Source of the DNA: Desulfobacterales bacterium
GTDB taxonomy: Bacteria; Desulfobacterota; Desulfobacteria; Desulfobacterales; JAFDCJ01
DNA length: 5,269 nt
Assembly: GCA_029939875.1 (NCBI GenBank)
Contig: JAOZSC010000221.1
Location: 1-5,269 of the forward strand
Reading direction: 5' to 3'
In this document: positions 1 to 5,269 of the stretch, piece by piece
Layout: every line of letters starts with the position of its first letter
How positions within the stretch are numbered: the first letter of the stretch is position 1
Notes under the pieces: generated by a model
Databases searched by the model: none
Seen by the model: only the letters and a program-made list of their open reading frames with translations
Told to the model about the DNA's origin: nothing
Made by a program: the position numbers and the translations under genes

Positions 1-3
1 TTC

Positions 4-20
4 CCGGGCAGGTCGCCCGG
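4..20. repeat. GC-rich hairpin at the left edge
   Basis: A 6-bp stem CCGGGC/GCCCGG with a 5-nt loop lies at the window edge. On the plus strand a T5 run follows only after 10 nt; on the minus strand none is visible before the window ends. It may be part of a terminator for either strand, but the edge prevents a decision. Confidence 0.3.
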
Positions 21-35
21 ATACACAATATTTTT

Positions 36-60
36 GTCTGTGTTCGTCTGTGTGGATCTG
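36..60. repeat. Decamer-type tandem repeat (2.5 units)
   Basis: On the plus strand the units are GTCTGTGTTC, GTCTGTGTGG, ATCTG, a 10-bp period. It resembles the ATCTGTGTTCATCTGTG family that I recall from intergenic regions of many environmental bacteria. It lies past the 3' end of the radical SAM gene and codes for nothing recognisable. Confidence 0.6.
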
Positions 61-64
61 CCTG

Positions 65-99
65 CCCAATGAAATTTCTGTTGCACCTATTTCATCGGG
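65..99. repeat. Inverted repeat downstream of the radical SAM gene
   Basis: Arms CCC-A-ATGAAAT (65-75) and ATTTCAT-C-GGG (89-99) pair at 10 of 11 positions around a 13-nt loop. It lies about 90 bp past the radical SAM stop. It has no T run in the direction of transcription, so a terminator role is only possible. Confidence 0.35.
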
Positions 100-190
100 G
101 TGGCCAAAATACAACATATTTAACGCGTATATTCGCGATGCGCTGCTATCTTTCATTACACCAACTTTCTTGGAAATGATCCAAAAAACA

Positions 191-1912
191 TTACAGCGCC
201 TCGAATTTTTCAGCAAAAACGGCCGCCCGGTTTTCATCCCCCAGGGCGCTGCAGCAGCGGGCGGCAAAGCTCAGCGCCTCTTTGACATGGGCGCATTTTT
301 CAAAACTGGCCAGCGCCTGTTCGTAGCGCTGCAGATTCATCAGGCTGACCCCCAGGCAGATATTCAGTTGAACATGCCCGGGGAAATGGGCAAGCCCCCG
401 GGAAACAATGTCCACTGCCTGCCGGTGGTCACCTCCTTTCTGGTTCAAAATGCCAAGCCCCAGATAGGCCCTGGCATTGGGATGATAGTCCAGGGCCCGG
501 TGGTATAACTTTTCGGCCAGACGCTGTTTGTGCTCGATGGCATCCACCCGGCTGTAATCCCCGTGATCGAAGGTCATGGCCAGGCGGGAATAAAAATCAG
601 AGTGCTGCCGAACCAATGAAGGGTCATCGATTAGCTGCAGGGCATCAACAAATCCAGGCAGGTCCCGGTAAAATCCCGTGCGCAGAGTTTGACCGAACTC
701 CAATATCATCTCCCGGGTTAAATTGGGATCGCTCTCAAAATACATGATGTCTTCCAGCCGGTTGAGCCAGATGTCATCGGTAAGCTTCATTTTGCGCTTG
801 AAATCTTCATAAAGTGCGGTGCCCGGAAAGATATCCAGGATGTAAAAAATAACACCCAGCGGCTTGATGCGCTGAATCAGCTCAAGGCTTGCGGCAATGG
901 TTTCCCGACTTTCTCCCGGGCATCCGTAAATGAAATATGCCCGTGCCAGAATACCGTATTTCTGGGTCAGCTCAAAAGCCGTTACGATCTGGTGAGTGCT
1001 GATCTTCTTGTTCAGAAAACGACGAATTTTTTCGGAACCACTTTCCACCCCGTAGCTAATCTGGATGCAGCCGGCTTTTCGCATCCAGTAAAGCAGCTGA
1101 TCGTCAATGCTGTCCACCCGTGAAATCGCCGTCCAGCTGATATTCATTTTCCGGTGGACAATTTTTCGGCAAATGCTGATCACCCGTTTGCGGTTCAGGG
1201 TAAAAGTGTCATCGCAGACGTAAAAGGAGTCGATGCCCCGGCCGACCAGAAGTTCGAGCTGGTGGACAAAATAATCCGCCGAGTGGGACCGGACCCGGCG
1301 CCCCCAAAAACGTGGTGAGCCGCAGAAGCTACACTTGCCGGCACACCCCCGGGTCAAGGCAATATGCCGGTAATCAAAGCTGGCAGCCGGGTCGGCCAGT
1401 TCGTCAAGGTCAGCAACCGCCGCAGGCATCGCGCTCTTGACCGGGATGCCATCTTGGCGGTAGGCAATGCCGGCGAGCGTTGCGGGCGAGCCGCCGGTTT
1501 CAAGATGGCGGACCAAATTTAAAAACGGATATTCGCCTTCGCCGAGCACCACGAAATCAATTTCGGAAAAATGGGTTAAAAAATGCTCCCACAGGAAGGT
1601 GGCCCCGATTCCCCCGAGCACGATGGTTACCCGGGGATCCACCTGCCGGGCGACCCGGGCAATTTCGACAGCTCCCCAGCGGTTGGCATGCACAATGGAA
1701 AAACCGACCACATCAGGTTTTTCAGCGCGCAGAAGCTTCTCGATTTTTTCGGGAGTTTCATTGATGCGGTGCCAGTTTAAAATTTGGACGTCGTAGCCGT
1801 GCTGCTTTAACACCGCCGCCACGTAATACAGCCCCAGCGGCATGACGCGCACATCCTCAACGGTCTGAACCCGGCTTTCCAGAAAATAAGGATATATCAG
1901 CAATATTTTCAT
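191..1912 (-). CDS. B12-binding-domain radical SAM protein with C-terminal TPR region
   Basis: This 573-aa protein starts with a Rossmann-like cobalamin-binding domain (about 1-140: MKILLIYPYF, MPLGLYYVAAVLKQHGY, VLGGIGATF, VVLGEGEYPF). No clear DxHxxG motif is seen, as in many members of this class. The radical SAM core (about 183-400) carries the CxxxCxxC motif CAGKCSFC (Cys190, 194, 197), which binds the 4Fe-4S cluster and S-adenosylmethionine. Further class features are CDDTFTLNRKRV (233-244), YGVESGSEKIRRFL (287-300) and YGCPGES (329-335). Residues about 460-570 form roughly three TPR-like helical repeats (for example AYLGLGILNQKGGDHRQAV), a likely protein-interaction module. Such enzymes perform methylations, cyclisations or other radical chemistry on varied substrates; the substrate here cannot be read. 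The start MKILLIYPY is typical of the family. The gene lies 61 bp after the T-like gene and may share its transcript. Confidence 0.9.
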   Translation of the reverse strand: MKILLIYPYFLESRVQTVEDVRVMPLGLYYVAAVLKQHGYDVQILNWHRINETPEKIEKLLRAEKPDVVGFSIVHANRWGAVEIARVARQVDPRVTIVLGGIGATFLWEHFLTHFSEIDFVVLGEGEYPFLNLVRHLETGGSPATLAGIAYRQDGIPVKSAMPAAVADLDELADPAASFDYRHIALTRGCAGKCSFCGSPRFWGRRVRSHSADYFVHQLELLVGRGIDSFYVCDDTFTLNRKRVISICRKIVHRKMNISWTAISRVDSIDDQLLYWMRKAGCIQISYGVESGSEKIRRFLNKKISTHQIVTAFELTQKYGILARAYFIYGCPGESRETIAASLELIQRIKPLGVIFYILDIFPGTALYEDFKRKMKLTDDIWLNRLEDIMYFESDPNLTREMILEFGQTLRTGFYRDLPGFVDALQLIDDPSLVRQHSDFYSRLAMTFDHGDYSRVDAIEHKQRLAEKLYHRALDYHPNARAYLGLGILNQKGGDHRQAVDIVSRGLAHFPGHVQLNICLGVSLMNLQRYEQALASFEKCAHVKEALSFAARCCSALGDENRAAVFAEKFEAL

Positions 1913-1933
1913 GACACTGTGTTAGTGAGAACT

Positions 1934-1952
1934 CCTCCCGCATAGCGGGAGG
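1934..1952 (-). promoter_or_regulatory. Hairpin covering the radical SAM gene's Shine-Dalgarno
   Basis: A perfect 8-bp stem (CCTCCCGC/GCGGGAGG) with a 3-nt loop ATA (plus strand) lies between the T-like stop and the radical SAM start. In the minus-strand mRNA its 3' arm is GCGGGAGG, which includes most of the only strong Shine-Dalgarno (GGAGGAG, 1932-1938). That site is 19 nt from the ATG, too far in a linear spacer. A second small stem (CACT/AGTG, 1915-1918 with 1924-1927) would reduce the effective spacing to 6 nt. No U-tract follows, so it is not a typical terminator. Translational control is inferred. Confidence 0.45.
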
Positions 1953-1973
1953 CATCAGGAAGCCCAGTTTCCG

Positions 1974-2687
1974 TTACTTCGATTTATTTGGCAGTTGTGA
2001 TATCTCCACGGCCCACAGCGGGACAAACTGAATAGATGAGCAAATGCCCTCCACCCCCACCTGGATCATGCTGCGAATCAGACCGGTGAGCCTGGCAGCG
2101 GACAATTTGAATCTGTCCCGCACCGATACCGCGGAAGCAGACCTGAGCGAGGATTCAGCCCATTTTTTATACCGGCCCTCTTCTCTCATCGTCTCCACGA
2201 TATTGGGTATAACAAAAAATACGATATGATTAAACACCCGTAAAAACATCAGGGAAAATTTTTCGGTCCTGCAAACCCCGGTGGCTTTTTGCAGCAGGTT
2301 CTGTTCAAAATCATGAAACGGTACGATGGCCACCATGCTCAGTGCCAGAGGGATAACGGTCAACATGGTAATGCACAGGGAAACATAGTGGGGACTGTAT
2401 GCCGCCGGGCCGGAAGCATTGCCCCAGCCAAACAAAAAAATCCCATAGGATACGCCGGCACCCACAAACACCACCGGCATTGCCACCAGGGCCGCAATCG
2501 CAATGGCGTTGGGAAAAAATTTCCTACCGGTGACAACCAGGACAACCGCATTAGCCACCAGGAAATAGGCAGCCCAGCCATAGGTGATTCCGGCAACCAC
2601 TTCAGCCTTAAAAAATACGACCGGATAGCCGGTAAAAGCCGGCAACCCGATGATCATCAGAACTGCCAACCTCAGTTTCCAGTTCAT
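1974..2687 (-). CDS. Polytopic membrane protein, possible ECF transporter T (EcfT/CbiQ-like) subunit
   Basis: This 237-aa protein has hydrophobic segments at about 7-26, 31-53, 58-88, 101-124 and 147-163, then a charged amphipathic region and a further hydrophobic stretch at about 203-228. The C-terminal half resembles the EcfT pattern: an LR-x-IP-x-E segment (MFLRVFNHIVFFVIPNIVE, 147-165) followed by a basic stretch (MREEGRYKKW, 167-176), then a second helix pair (LIRSMIQVGVEGICSSIQ, 203-220). In EcfT such helices carry small Ala-Arg-Gly/Ser coupling motifs that dock on the ATPases. Those exact motifs are not visible here, so the match is remote. The upstream gene encodes an ECF-like fused ATPase, which is the main support for a T role. 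The start is fixed by AGGAGAGG 10 nt upstream. It could instead be an unrelated membrane protein of unknown function. Confidence 0.7.
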   Translation of the reverse strand: MNWKLRLAVLMIIGLPAFTGYPVVFFKAEVVAGITYGWAAYFLVANAVVLVVTGRKFFPNAIAIAALVAMPVVFVGAGVSYGIFLFGWGNASGPAAYSPHYVSLCITMLTVIPLALSMVAIVPFHDFEQNLLQKATGVCRTEKFSLMFLRVFNHIVFFVIPNIVETMREEGRYKKWAESSLRSASAVSVRDRFKLSAARLTGLIRSMIQVGVEGICSSIQFVPLWAVEISQLPNKSK

Positions 2688-2697
2688 TTTTAACTAA

Positions 2698-2705
2698 CCT
2701 CTCCT
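2698..2705 (-). promoter_or_regulatory. Shine-Dalgarno for the T-like membrane gene
   Basis: The minus strand reads AGGAGAGG, 10 nt before the ATG at 2687. This is the clearest ribosome-binding site in the window and supports that start. Confidence 0.7.
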
Positions 2706-2739
2706 AACCCGAACAAGCTGGAATAAATTTCCACCAAGC

Positions 2740-2800
2740 CACCAGGACACAAAGCAAGCCCTTTGGTTAATATTCATCCTTGCGTCTTTGTGTCTTGGTG
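2740..2800. repeat. Inverted repeat of the CACCAAGACACAAAG type between the ABC and T-like genes
   Basis: The left arm at 2740-2754 (CACCAGGACACAAAG) and right arm at 2786-2800 (CTTTGTGTCTTGGTG) are complementary at 14 of 15 positions; the exception would be a G-U pair in plus-strand RNA. The loop is 31 nt. The minus-strand copy continues as CACCAAGAC, ACAAAGAC, GCAAGG, a short-period repeat of 8-9 nt. I recall similar sequences in gaps of many environmental genomes. It fills much of the 148-bp gap and has no T run of an intrinsic terminator. Confidence 0.7.
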
Positions 2801-2802
2801 TC

Positions 2803-2815
2803 GCAAATGCTTTGC
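2803..2815. repeat. Small hairpin downstream of the ABC gene
   Basis: A perfect 5-bp stem GCAAA/TTTGC with the 3-nt loop TGC lies 20 bp after the ABC stop codon and abuts the larger inverted repeat. It has no following T tract on the minus strand, so I do not call it a terminator. Confidence 0.35.
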
Positions 2816-2835
2816 CATAAAAGGCCGTAGATCCG

Positions 2836-4167
2836 CTATTTGCCTGCAGTTGAAACCCGAATGTCAAAAGCAGCCGACCCCTTGCTTTTTTCGGCCGTGG
2901 GTGTTCGCTGCACCGCAAGAATGCTGTTGGCCATCGGCTGCCACCATGGTTTATGCGATATCAATACAACCGGGATCCCGAGATCATGGGCAACCTTGAC
3001 AACCGCTGCCACCAGGGCCACCGCCGAGGCCCGGGTCAGCCCCCAATCCGGCTCATCCAGAATAAGTGCCGCCGGTCGGCCGCAAAGCCTGACTGCCATC
3101 AGCATGAATTTGATTTCCAGCAGAGACCGGAAACCGCCACCGATCATATTTTCCCGCACCCCCCCCGGTTTGAACGCACGATAACGGGTGTTGTATTCCT
3201 GCAGCAATTTTTCGCACAATTCAACCGGCTGCCAACCATCCACATGAATGGTTGCATCCGCGATGGCATCGTAGGAACGCAGCAGGGTCTGGGTGATGAC
3301 ATCCTGAAACAAAAGCCGGGGGGGACCGGATTTGTCAGCGCACGTCAAGCCGGCCTGTCCTTCAATGGCAATCGCGCCTGCCAGCAGCTTTGCAACCAGG
3401 CTTTTCCCCTGGCCGTTTTCCCCCACGATCAAACACGGTGAGCGCAAATGCGCTTCAAAGTCATTGACTCCCGCATAAATCTGCCGGGAATAAATCGGGT
3501 TGATGCTCGACCCCAGGGGAATGCGCAGATCCTTAAAACAGATGGTAAAATCGATGGGATCCCGGATCGACTGGCCGGCAAATTCTTCAGCGCTGACAGG
3601 TTTATCCGAGTCTTCTCCTTCCAGGGCAAGCAACTCCACGACCGTTCCCTGCCGGTTGCAGTGGTCAAACAGCTTTTTAAAAAAAACCTCATTTTCACGG
3701 GAAAGCCAGCTAAAAGGACTGGCAACAATCAACCGGCTCGCTCTGGCGCTCGCAATGAAAGCCTTGGCCAGAGCCAGCTTGACGGTTTCCCCGCCGGACA
3801 GGGTGCGAACCGGCTGGTATAAAAGACCGGCGAGATCAAATTCTTCTGCCACCTCCTCCAGCCGGCTCAGCCCCCCTTTTGGATCCTTGCTCACGCACAA
3901 AGCCGCCGCCCTGAGCACCTGCCAGGGGGTCCCGAAGGCAAGGCCGTCACGGGGATTGCTGGTGATATAAGCCAGCGGACGCCGGATCAAATCCGACAAT
4001 TCTTCCATCGAAACGCCGGTAAAATCTTTCCAGAAAAGCCGTGGACCCGAATATTTGCGGGCAATCAGTGAAGACACATTGTTCCTGAAAGCCTGTTCCC
4101 GCTGCTCGTAGCTTTGAAAATACCGCGTTGTTACCTGGGAAGTATCTTGGGCGAAATCTGTCATCAT
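2836..4167 (-). CDS. Tandem-domain ABC transporter ATPase, ECF/CbiO-like, with one complete composite ATP site
   Basis: This 443-aa cytoplasmic protein has two fused ABC nucleotide-binding domains. Domain 1 (about 1-205) has an ECF-like Q-loop region (ITSNPRDGLAFG, 68-79) and an intact signature (LSGGE, 123-127). It has no recognisable Walker A, a Walker B reading LIVASP where the Asp-Glu pair belongs, and no switch histidine. Domain 2 (about 206-425) has Walker A GENGQGKS (249-256), a Q-loop Gln near 288, Walker B ALILDEP (367-373, Asp371/Glu372) and His405 in LISHKPWW. Its signature is altered to IGGGFRS (342-348). Pairing domain 2's Walker motifs with domain 1's LSGGE gives one complete site; the other should be dead. 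EcfA/CbiO-like ATPases, including fused YkoD-type ones, drive vitamin or metal uptake. The following T-like membrane protein supports import. Start ATG 4167 (or the adjacent 4164) has only a weak Shine-Dalgarno. An upstream extension would not add a Walker A. Confidence 0.85.
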   Translation of the reverse strand: MMTDFAQDTSQVTTRYFQSYEQREQAFRNNVSSLIARKYSGPRLFWKDFTGVSMEELSDLIRRPLAYITSNPRDGLAFGTPWQVLRAAALCVSKDPKGGLSRLEEVAEEFDLAGLLYQPVRTLSGGETVKLALAKAFIASARASRLIVASPFSWLSRENEVFFKKLFDHCNRQGTVVELLALEGEDSDKPVSAEEFAGQSIRDPIDFTICFKDLRIPLGSSINPIYSRQIYAGVNDFEAHLRSPCLIVGENGQGKSLVAKLLAGAIAIEGQAGLTCADKSGPPRLLFQDVITQTLLRSYDAIADATIHVDGWQPVELCEKLLQEYNTRYRAFKPGGVRENMIGGGFRSLLEIKFMLMAVRLCGRPAALILDEPDWGLTRASAVALVAAVVKVAHDLGIPVVLISHKPWWQPMANSILAVQRTPTAEKSKGSAAFDIRVSTAGK

Positions 4168-4307
4168 GTGGTGCGGGTGCTCAGTTATTTTTTTCTCGGC
4201 AAATTCGAAAAAATTACCGCCGGCATCATTGTGGGGATCTGCATCGTCCTGGCAGATGCGCTACTGATCACGACGGGCCAGTCATAGATGCGGACAGCGA
4301 TGAAAAC
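4168..4307. other. 140-bp gap between yhhN and the ABC gene
   Basis: No start codon with a good ribosome site is visible. The ABC frame stays open upstream of its ATG as far as a TAG at 4261-4263, but that extension has no ATG, GTG or TTG. On the plus strand, in the same codon register, a GTG-started 36-codon frame at 4177-4287 encodes a hydrophobic peptide. A run of seven T (plus strand) lies at 4188-4194. No terminator or clear promoter is seen. Confidence 0.4.
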
Positions 4308-4960
4308 TTATTTGATAAGTCCGACCGAAAAGGCAAGCAGAAATTGACCGCCGTAATACAAGGGTAGTCCGATGAGGCGGTTTGCAAATTGCGGCTTTAA
4401 AAACCGGTCCCGGGCGACAAACAAATCTGAAATATAGAAACTGACGGCACCGATAAAAACGGTTAGGCGTCCGGCTGAATTTATCCCGGCATCGCCCAGC
4501 ACGGTCCCGGCGCCGATGAGCATAATTGAAATCACGACGATGTATACCGCCACCGGGATCAACATGGTGCCCAGGTGGGGCCGCAGCCAGAGAAACACTG
4601 CGCCGCTGACAATCAAAGCGGCAACCATGCACATCGCGCTCCAGGAATTTACAGCTGCCAGATAAAAAAAGCCGATAACATAAAACACATGGCCCAGCAA
4701 AAAAGATACCAGCCCGAAAAGAAACATCCGTTGCCCGGGCAGGGCCAGAAAAATATCACCCCCCAGGCAAAAAATCAGCCCGGCAAGCAAAATATAATAA
4801 AACCCAGCCACCGGATGGGGCTGACCAGAACGGTGACAATGAAGAGACACGACAGGGTGGTTTTAGTGGGCAGCTTGCCTTTGAGGCAATCTGTTTTCTC
4901 GAAATAAAGATGCCCTATCAGCAATACAGCAGCTGCTATGATAATGACAACATTCAACAT
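4308..4960 (-). pseudogene. yhhN: YhhN/TMEM86-family membrane protein (lysoplasmalogenase-like), frame broken near 4817-4820
   Basis: Two overlapping frames together encode one YhhN-family protein. Codons 4960-4817 give 48 residues, starting MLNVVIII and ending VLVSP. Codons 4817-4308 give 169 residues, starting HPVAGFYY. The joined 217 aa is a normal family length. The break lies at a run of four C (minus strand); one extra C, or a -1 slip, restores the frame. Family hallmarks are LAGLIFCLGGDIFL (Asp about 69), the GLVSFLLGHVFYVIGFFY segment, and FYISDLFVARDRF (Asp about 179). The protein looks like about eight membrane helices. Characterised relatives are lysoplasmalogenases, which cleave the vinyl-ether bond of lysoplasmalogen; the substrate here is unknown. 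ATG 4960 is preferred over ATG 4999 because the extra 13 residues would be encoded largely by the heptamer array. The Shine-Dalgarno is weak (AGAG, 6 nt before). It may be a pseudogene, a sequencing indel or a recoded gene. Confidence 0.75.
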
Positions 4961-5217
4961 AAAGGACTCTGTTGGCAGAGCGCAGAGGGCAGAGGGCATA
5001 GCGCATAGCGTAAAAAATAGATCGACTGAGAACGTACCGGCCTGGTGTGCCTAAAAATTCTAAAAAAGCAGATGCGAGTCCCGTTTTGAGGGGCAAAAAA
5101 CACCATACACCGTCCAATTCACGCTGGTTTTGATAACTCCACTTGCATTGGGCAAGTTTTCTATAAGAAAATCAGGCGCGTACTGCATCCAACGCCATGC
5201 GCTCTGCGCTCTGCGCC
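4961..5217. other. 257-bp intergenic region between gdhA and yhhN
   Basis: No convincing gene lies here. The reading frames that cross it run through the repeat arrays and have no family resemblance. It contains the two inverted heptamer arrays at its ends. A small hairpin at 5141-5157 has a 6-bp stem ACTTGC/GCAAGT and a 5-nt loop, and is followed by a short T run on the plus strand. Several A/T-rich tracts at 5011-5100 could include promoter elements for yhhN, but I see no convincing -35/-10 pair. Confidence 0.5.
4975..5010. repeat. Heptamer repeat array B (five units), upstream of yhhN
   Basis: The plus strand holds five consecutive 7-mers: GCAGAGC, GCAGAGG, GCAGAGG, GCATAGC, GCATAGC, followed by G. 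The array ends 14 bp before the chosen yhhN start. Bases 4982-5003 match the reverse complement of 5193-5214 at 19 of 22 positions. The two arrays could therefore pair across about 190 nt, or mark the ends of a small inserted element. Confidence 0.8.
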
Positions 5218-5219
5218 TC
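5193..5219. repeat. Heptamer repeat array A (about four units), at the gdhA stop
   Basis: On the plus strand this reads CGCCATG, CGCTCTG, CGCTCTG, CGCCTC, a clear 7-bp period. On the minus strand the core unit is GCAGAGC. The array starts at the gdhA stop codon, which overlaps its edge. It is inverted relative to the second array at 4975-5010. Confidence 0.75.
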
Positions 5220-5269
5220 ACACCAGTCCCTGGTCCAGCATGGCATCGACCACCTTGACAAACCCGGCG
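5218..5269 (-). CDS. gdhA: NADP-type glutamate dehydrogenase, C-terminal end (partial)
   Basis: Only the last 16 codons and the TGA stop are in the window; the gene continues beyond the right edge. The encoded tail is AGFVKVVDAMLDQGLV. It closely matches, from memory, the C-terminus of E. coli-type hexameric glutamate dehydrogenase (AGFVKVADAMLAQGVI). That enzyme catalyses reductive amination of 2-oxoglutarate with ammonium and NADPH in the cytoplasm. The catalytic and nucleotide-binding parts are outside the window, so activity cannot be judged. The heptamer repeat array begins directly at the stop codon. The next gene on the same strand starts 257 bp downstream, so co-transcription is uncertain. 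The identification depends on a short but distinctive tail. Confidence 0.75.
   Translation of the reverse strand, partial: AGFVKVVDAMLDQGLV

Noticed and set aside
50..508. Plus-strand open frame of 152 codons overlapping the radical SAM 3' end
   Set aside because: It is antisense to the strongly supported TPR region for most of its length, has no ribosome site and no family resemblance.
1467..1796. Several plus-strand open frames of 65-109 codons
   Set aside because: All are antisense to the B12-binding domain of the radical SAM gene and have low-complexity, Arg/Pro/Ser-rich content typical of shadow frames.
2289..2693. Plus-strand 134-codon frame, Gln/His/Asn-rich
   Set aside because: Complement of the hydrophobic T-like membrane gene. 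Antisense of membrane segments gives such hydrophilic composition.
2694..2918. Minus-strand 74-codon frame across the CACCAAGACACAAAG repeat
   Set aside because: It overlaps the ABC 3' end out of frame and is largely encoded by the repeat.
3674..3686. T8-A5 run (minus strand) in the ABC gene as a programmed frameshift site
   Set aside because: The zero-frame codons here (GTT TTT TTT AAA AAG) do not form a standard X XXY YYZ heptamer leading to a useful product, and the ABC frame runs on intact through it. Transcriptional slippage remains possible but unsupported.
4863..5117. Minus-strand 84-codon frame across the yhhN start and upstream gap
   Set aside because: It runs through the heptamer array and overlaps the yhhN N-terminus in another frame. 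It has no ribosome site or recognisable domain.
5141..5160. ACTTGC/GCAAGT hairpin with T4 as an intrinsic terminator
   Set aside because: The stem is only 6 bp and AT-balanced, the T run is short and on the plus strand, and no plus-strand gene precedes it.
4975..5219. Heptamer arrays as a CRISPR array
   Set aside because: Units are 7 bp and directly adjacent, with no unique spacers of 25-40 bp and no cas genes nearby.

Overview
The window reads as a gene cluster from an environmental, probably anaerobic bacterium. A Desulfobacterota-like host is my best guess. It rests on the B12-dependent radical SAM protein, the moderate GC content and the style of the short-period intergenic repeats, and no marker gene here proves it. 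All supported genes lie on the minus strand, so transcription runs from high to low coordinates.

Layout in transcription order: (1) the last 16 codons of an NADP-type glutamate dehydrogenase (gdhA) at the right edge, 5218-5269; (2) a 257-bp gap bounded by two oppositely oriented heptamer repeat arrays; (3) a YhhN/TMEM86-family membrane protein, 4308-4960, whose reading frame is broken once at a run of four C; (4) a 140-bp gap; (5) a tandem-domain ABC ATPase, 2836-4167, with ECF/CbiO-like features and only one complete composite ATP site; (6) a 148-bp gap holding an inverted CACCAAGACACAAAG-type repeat; (7) a polytopic membrane protein, 1974-2687, with an EcfT-like C-terminal half; (8) a 61-bp gap with a hairpin that covers the Shine-Dalgarno sequence of the next gene; (9) a B12-binding radical SAM protein with a C-terminal TPR region, 191-1912; (10) a 190-bp tail with a decamer-type repeat and two hairpins.

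The ABC ATPase and the following membrane protein look like the A and T parts of an energy-coupling-factor (ECF) type importer. No substrate-binding S subunit is recognisable here, so the substrate is unknown. The B12-radical SAM enzyme follows closely and may be co-transcribed, which makes a link to cobalamin or to the enzyme's substrate conceivable but unproven. The most interesting points are the half-degenerate ABC protein paired with a divergent T-like subunit, the broken yhhN frame, the hairpin over the radical SAM start, and three different short-period repeat types in three intergenic regions.
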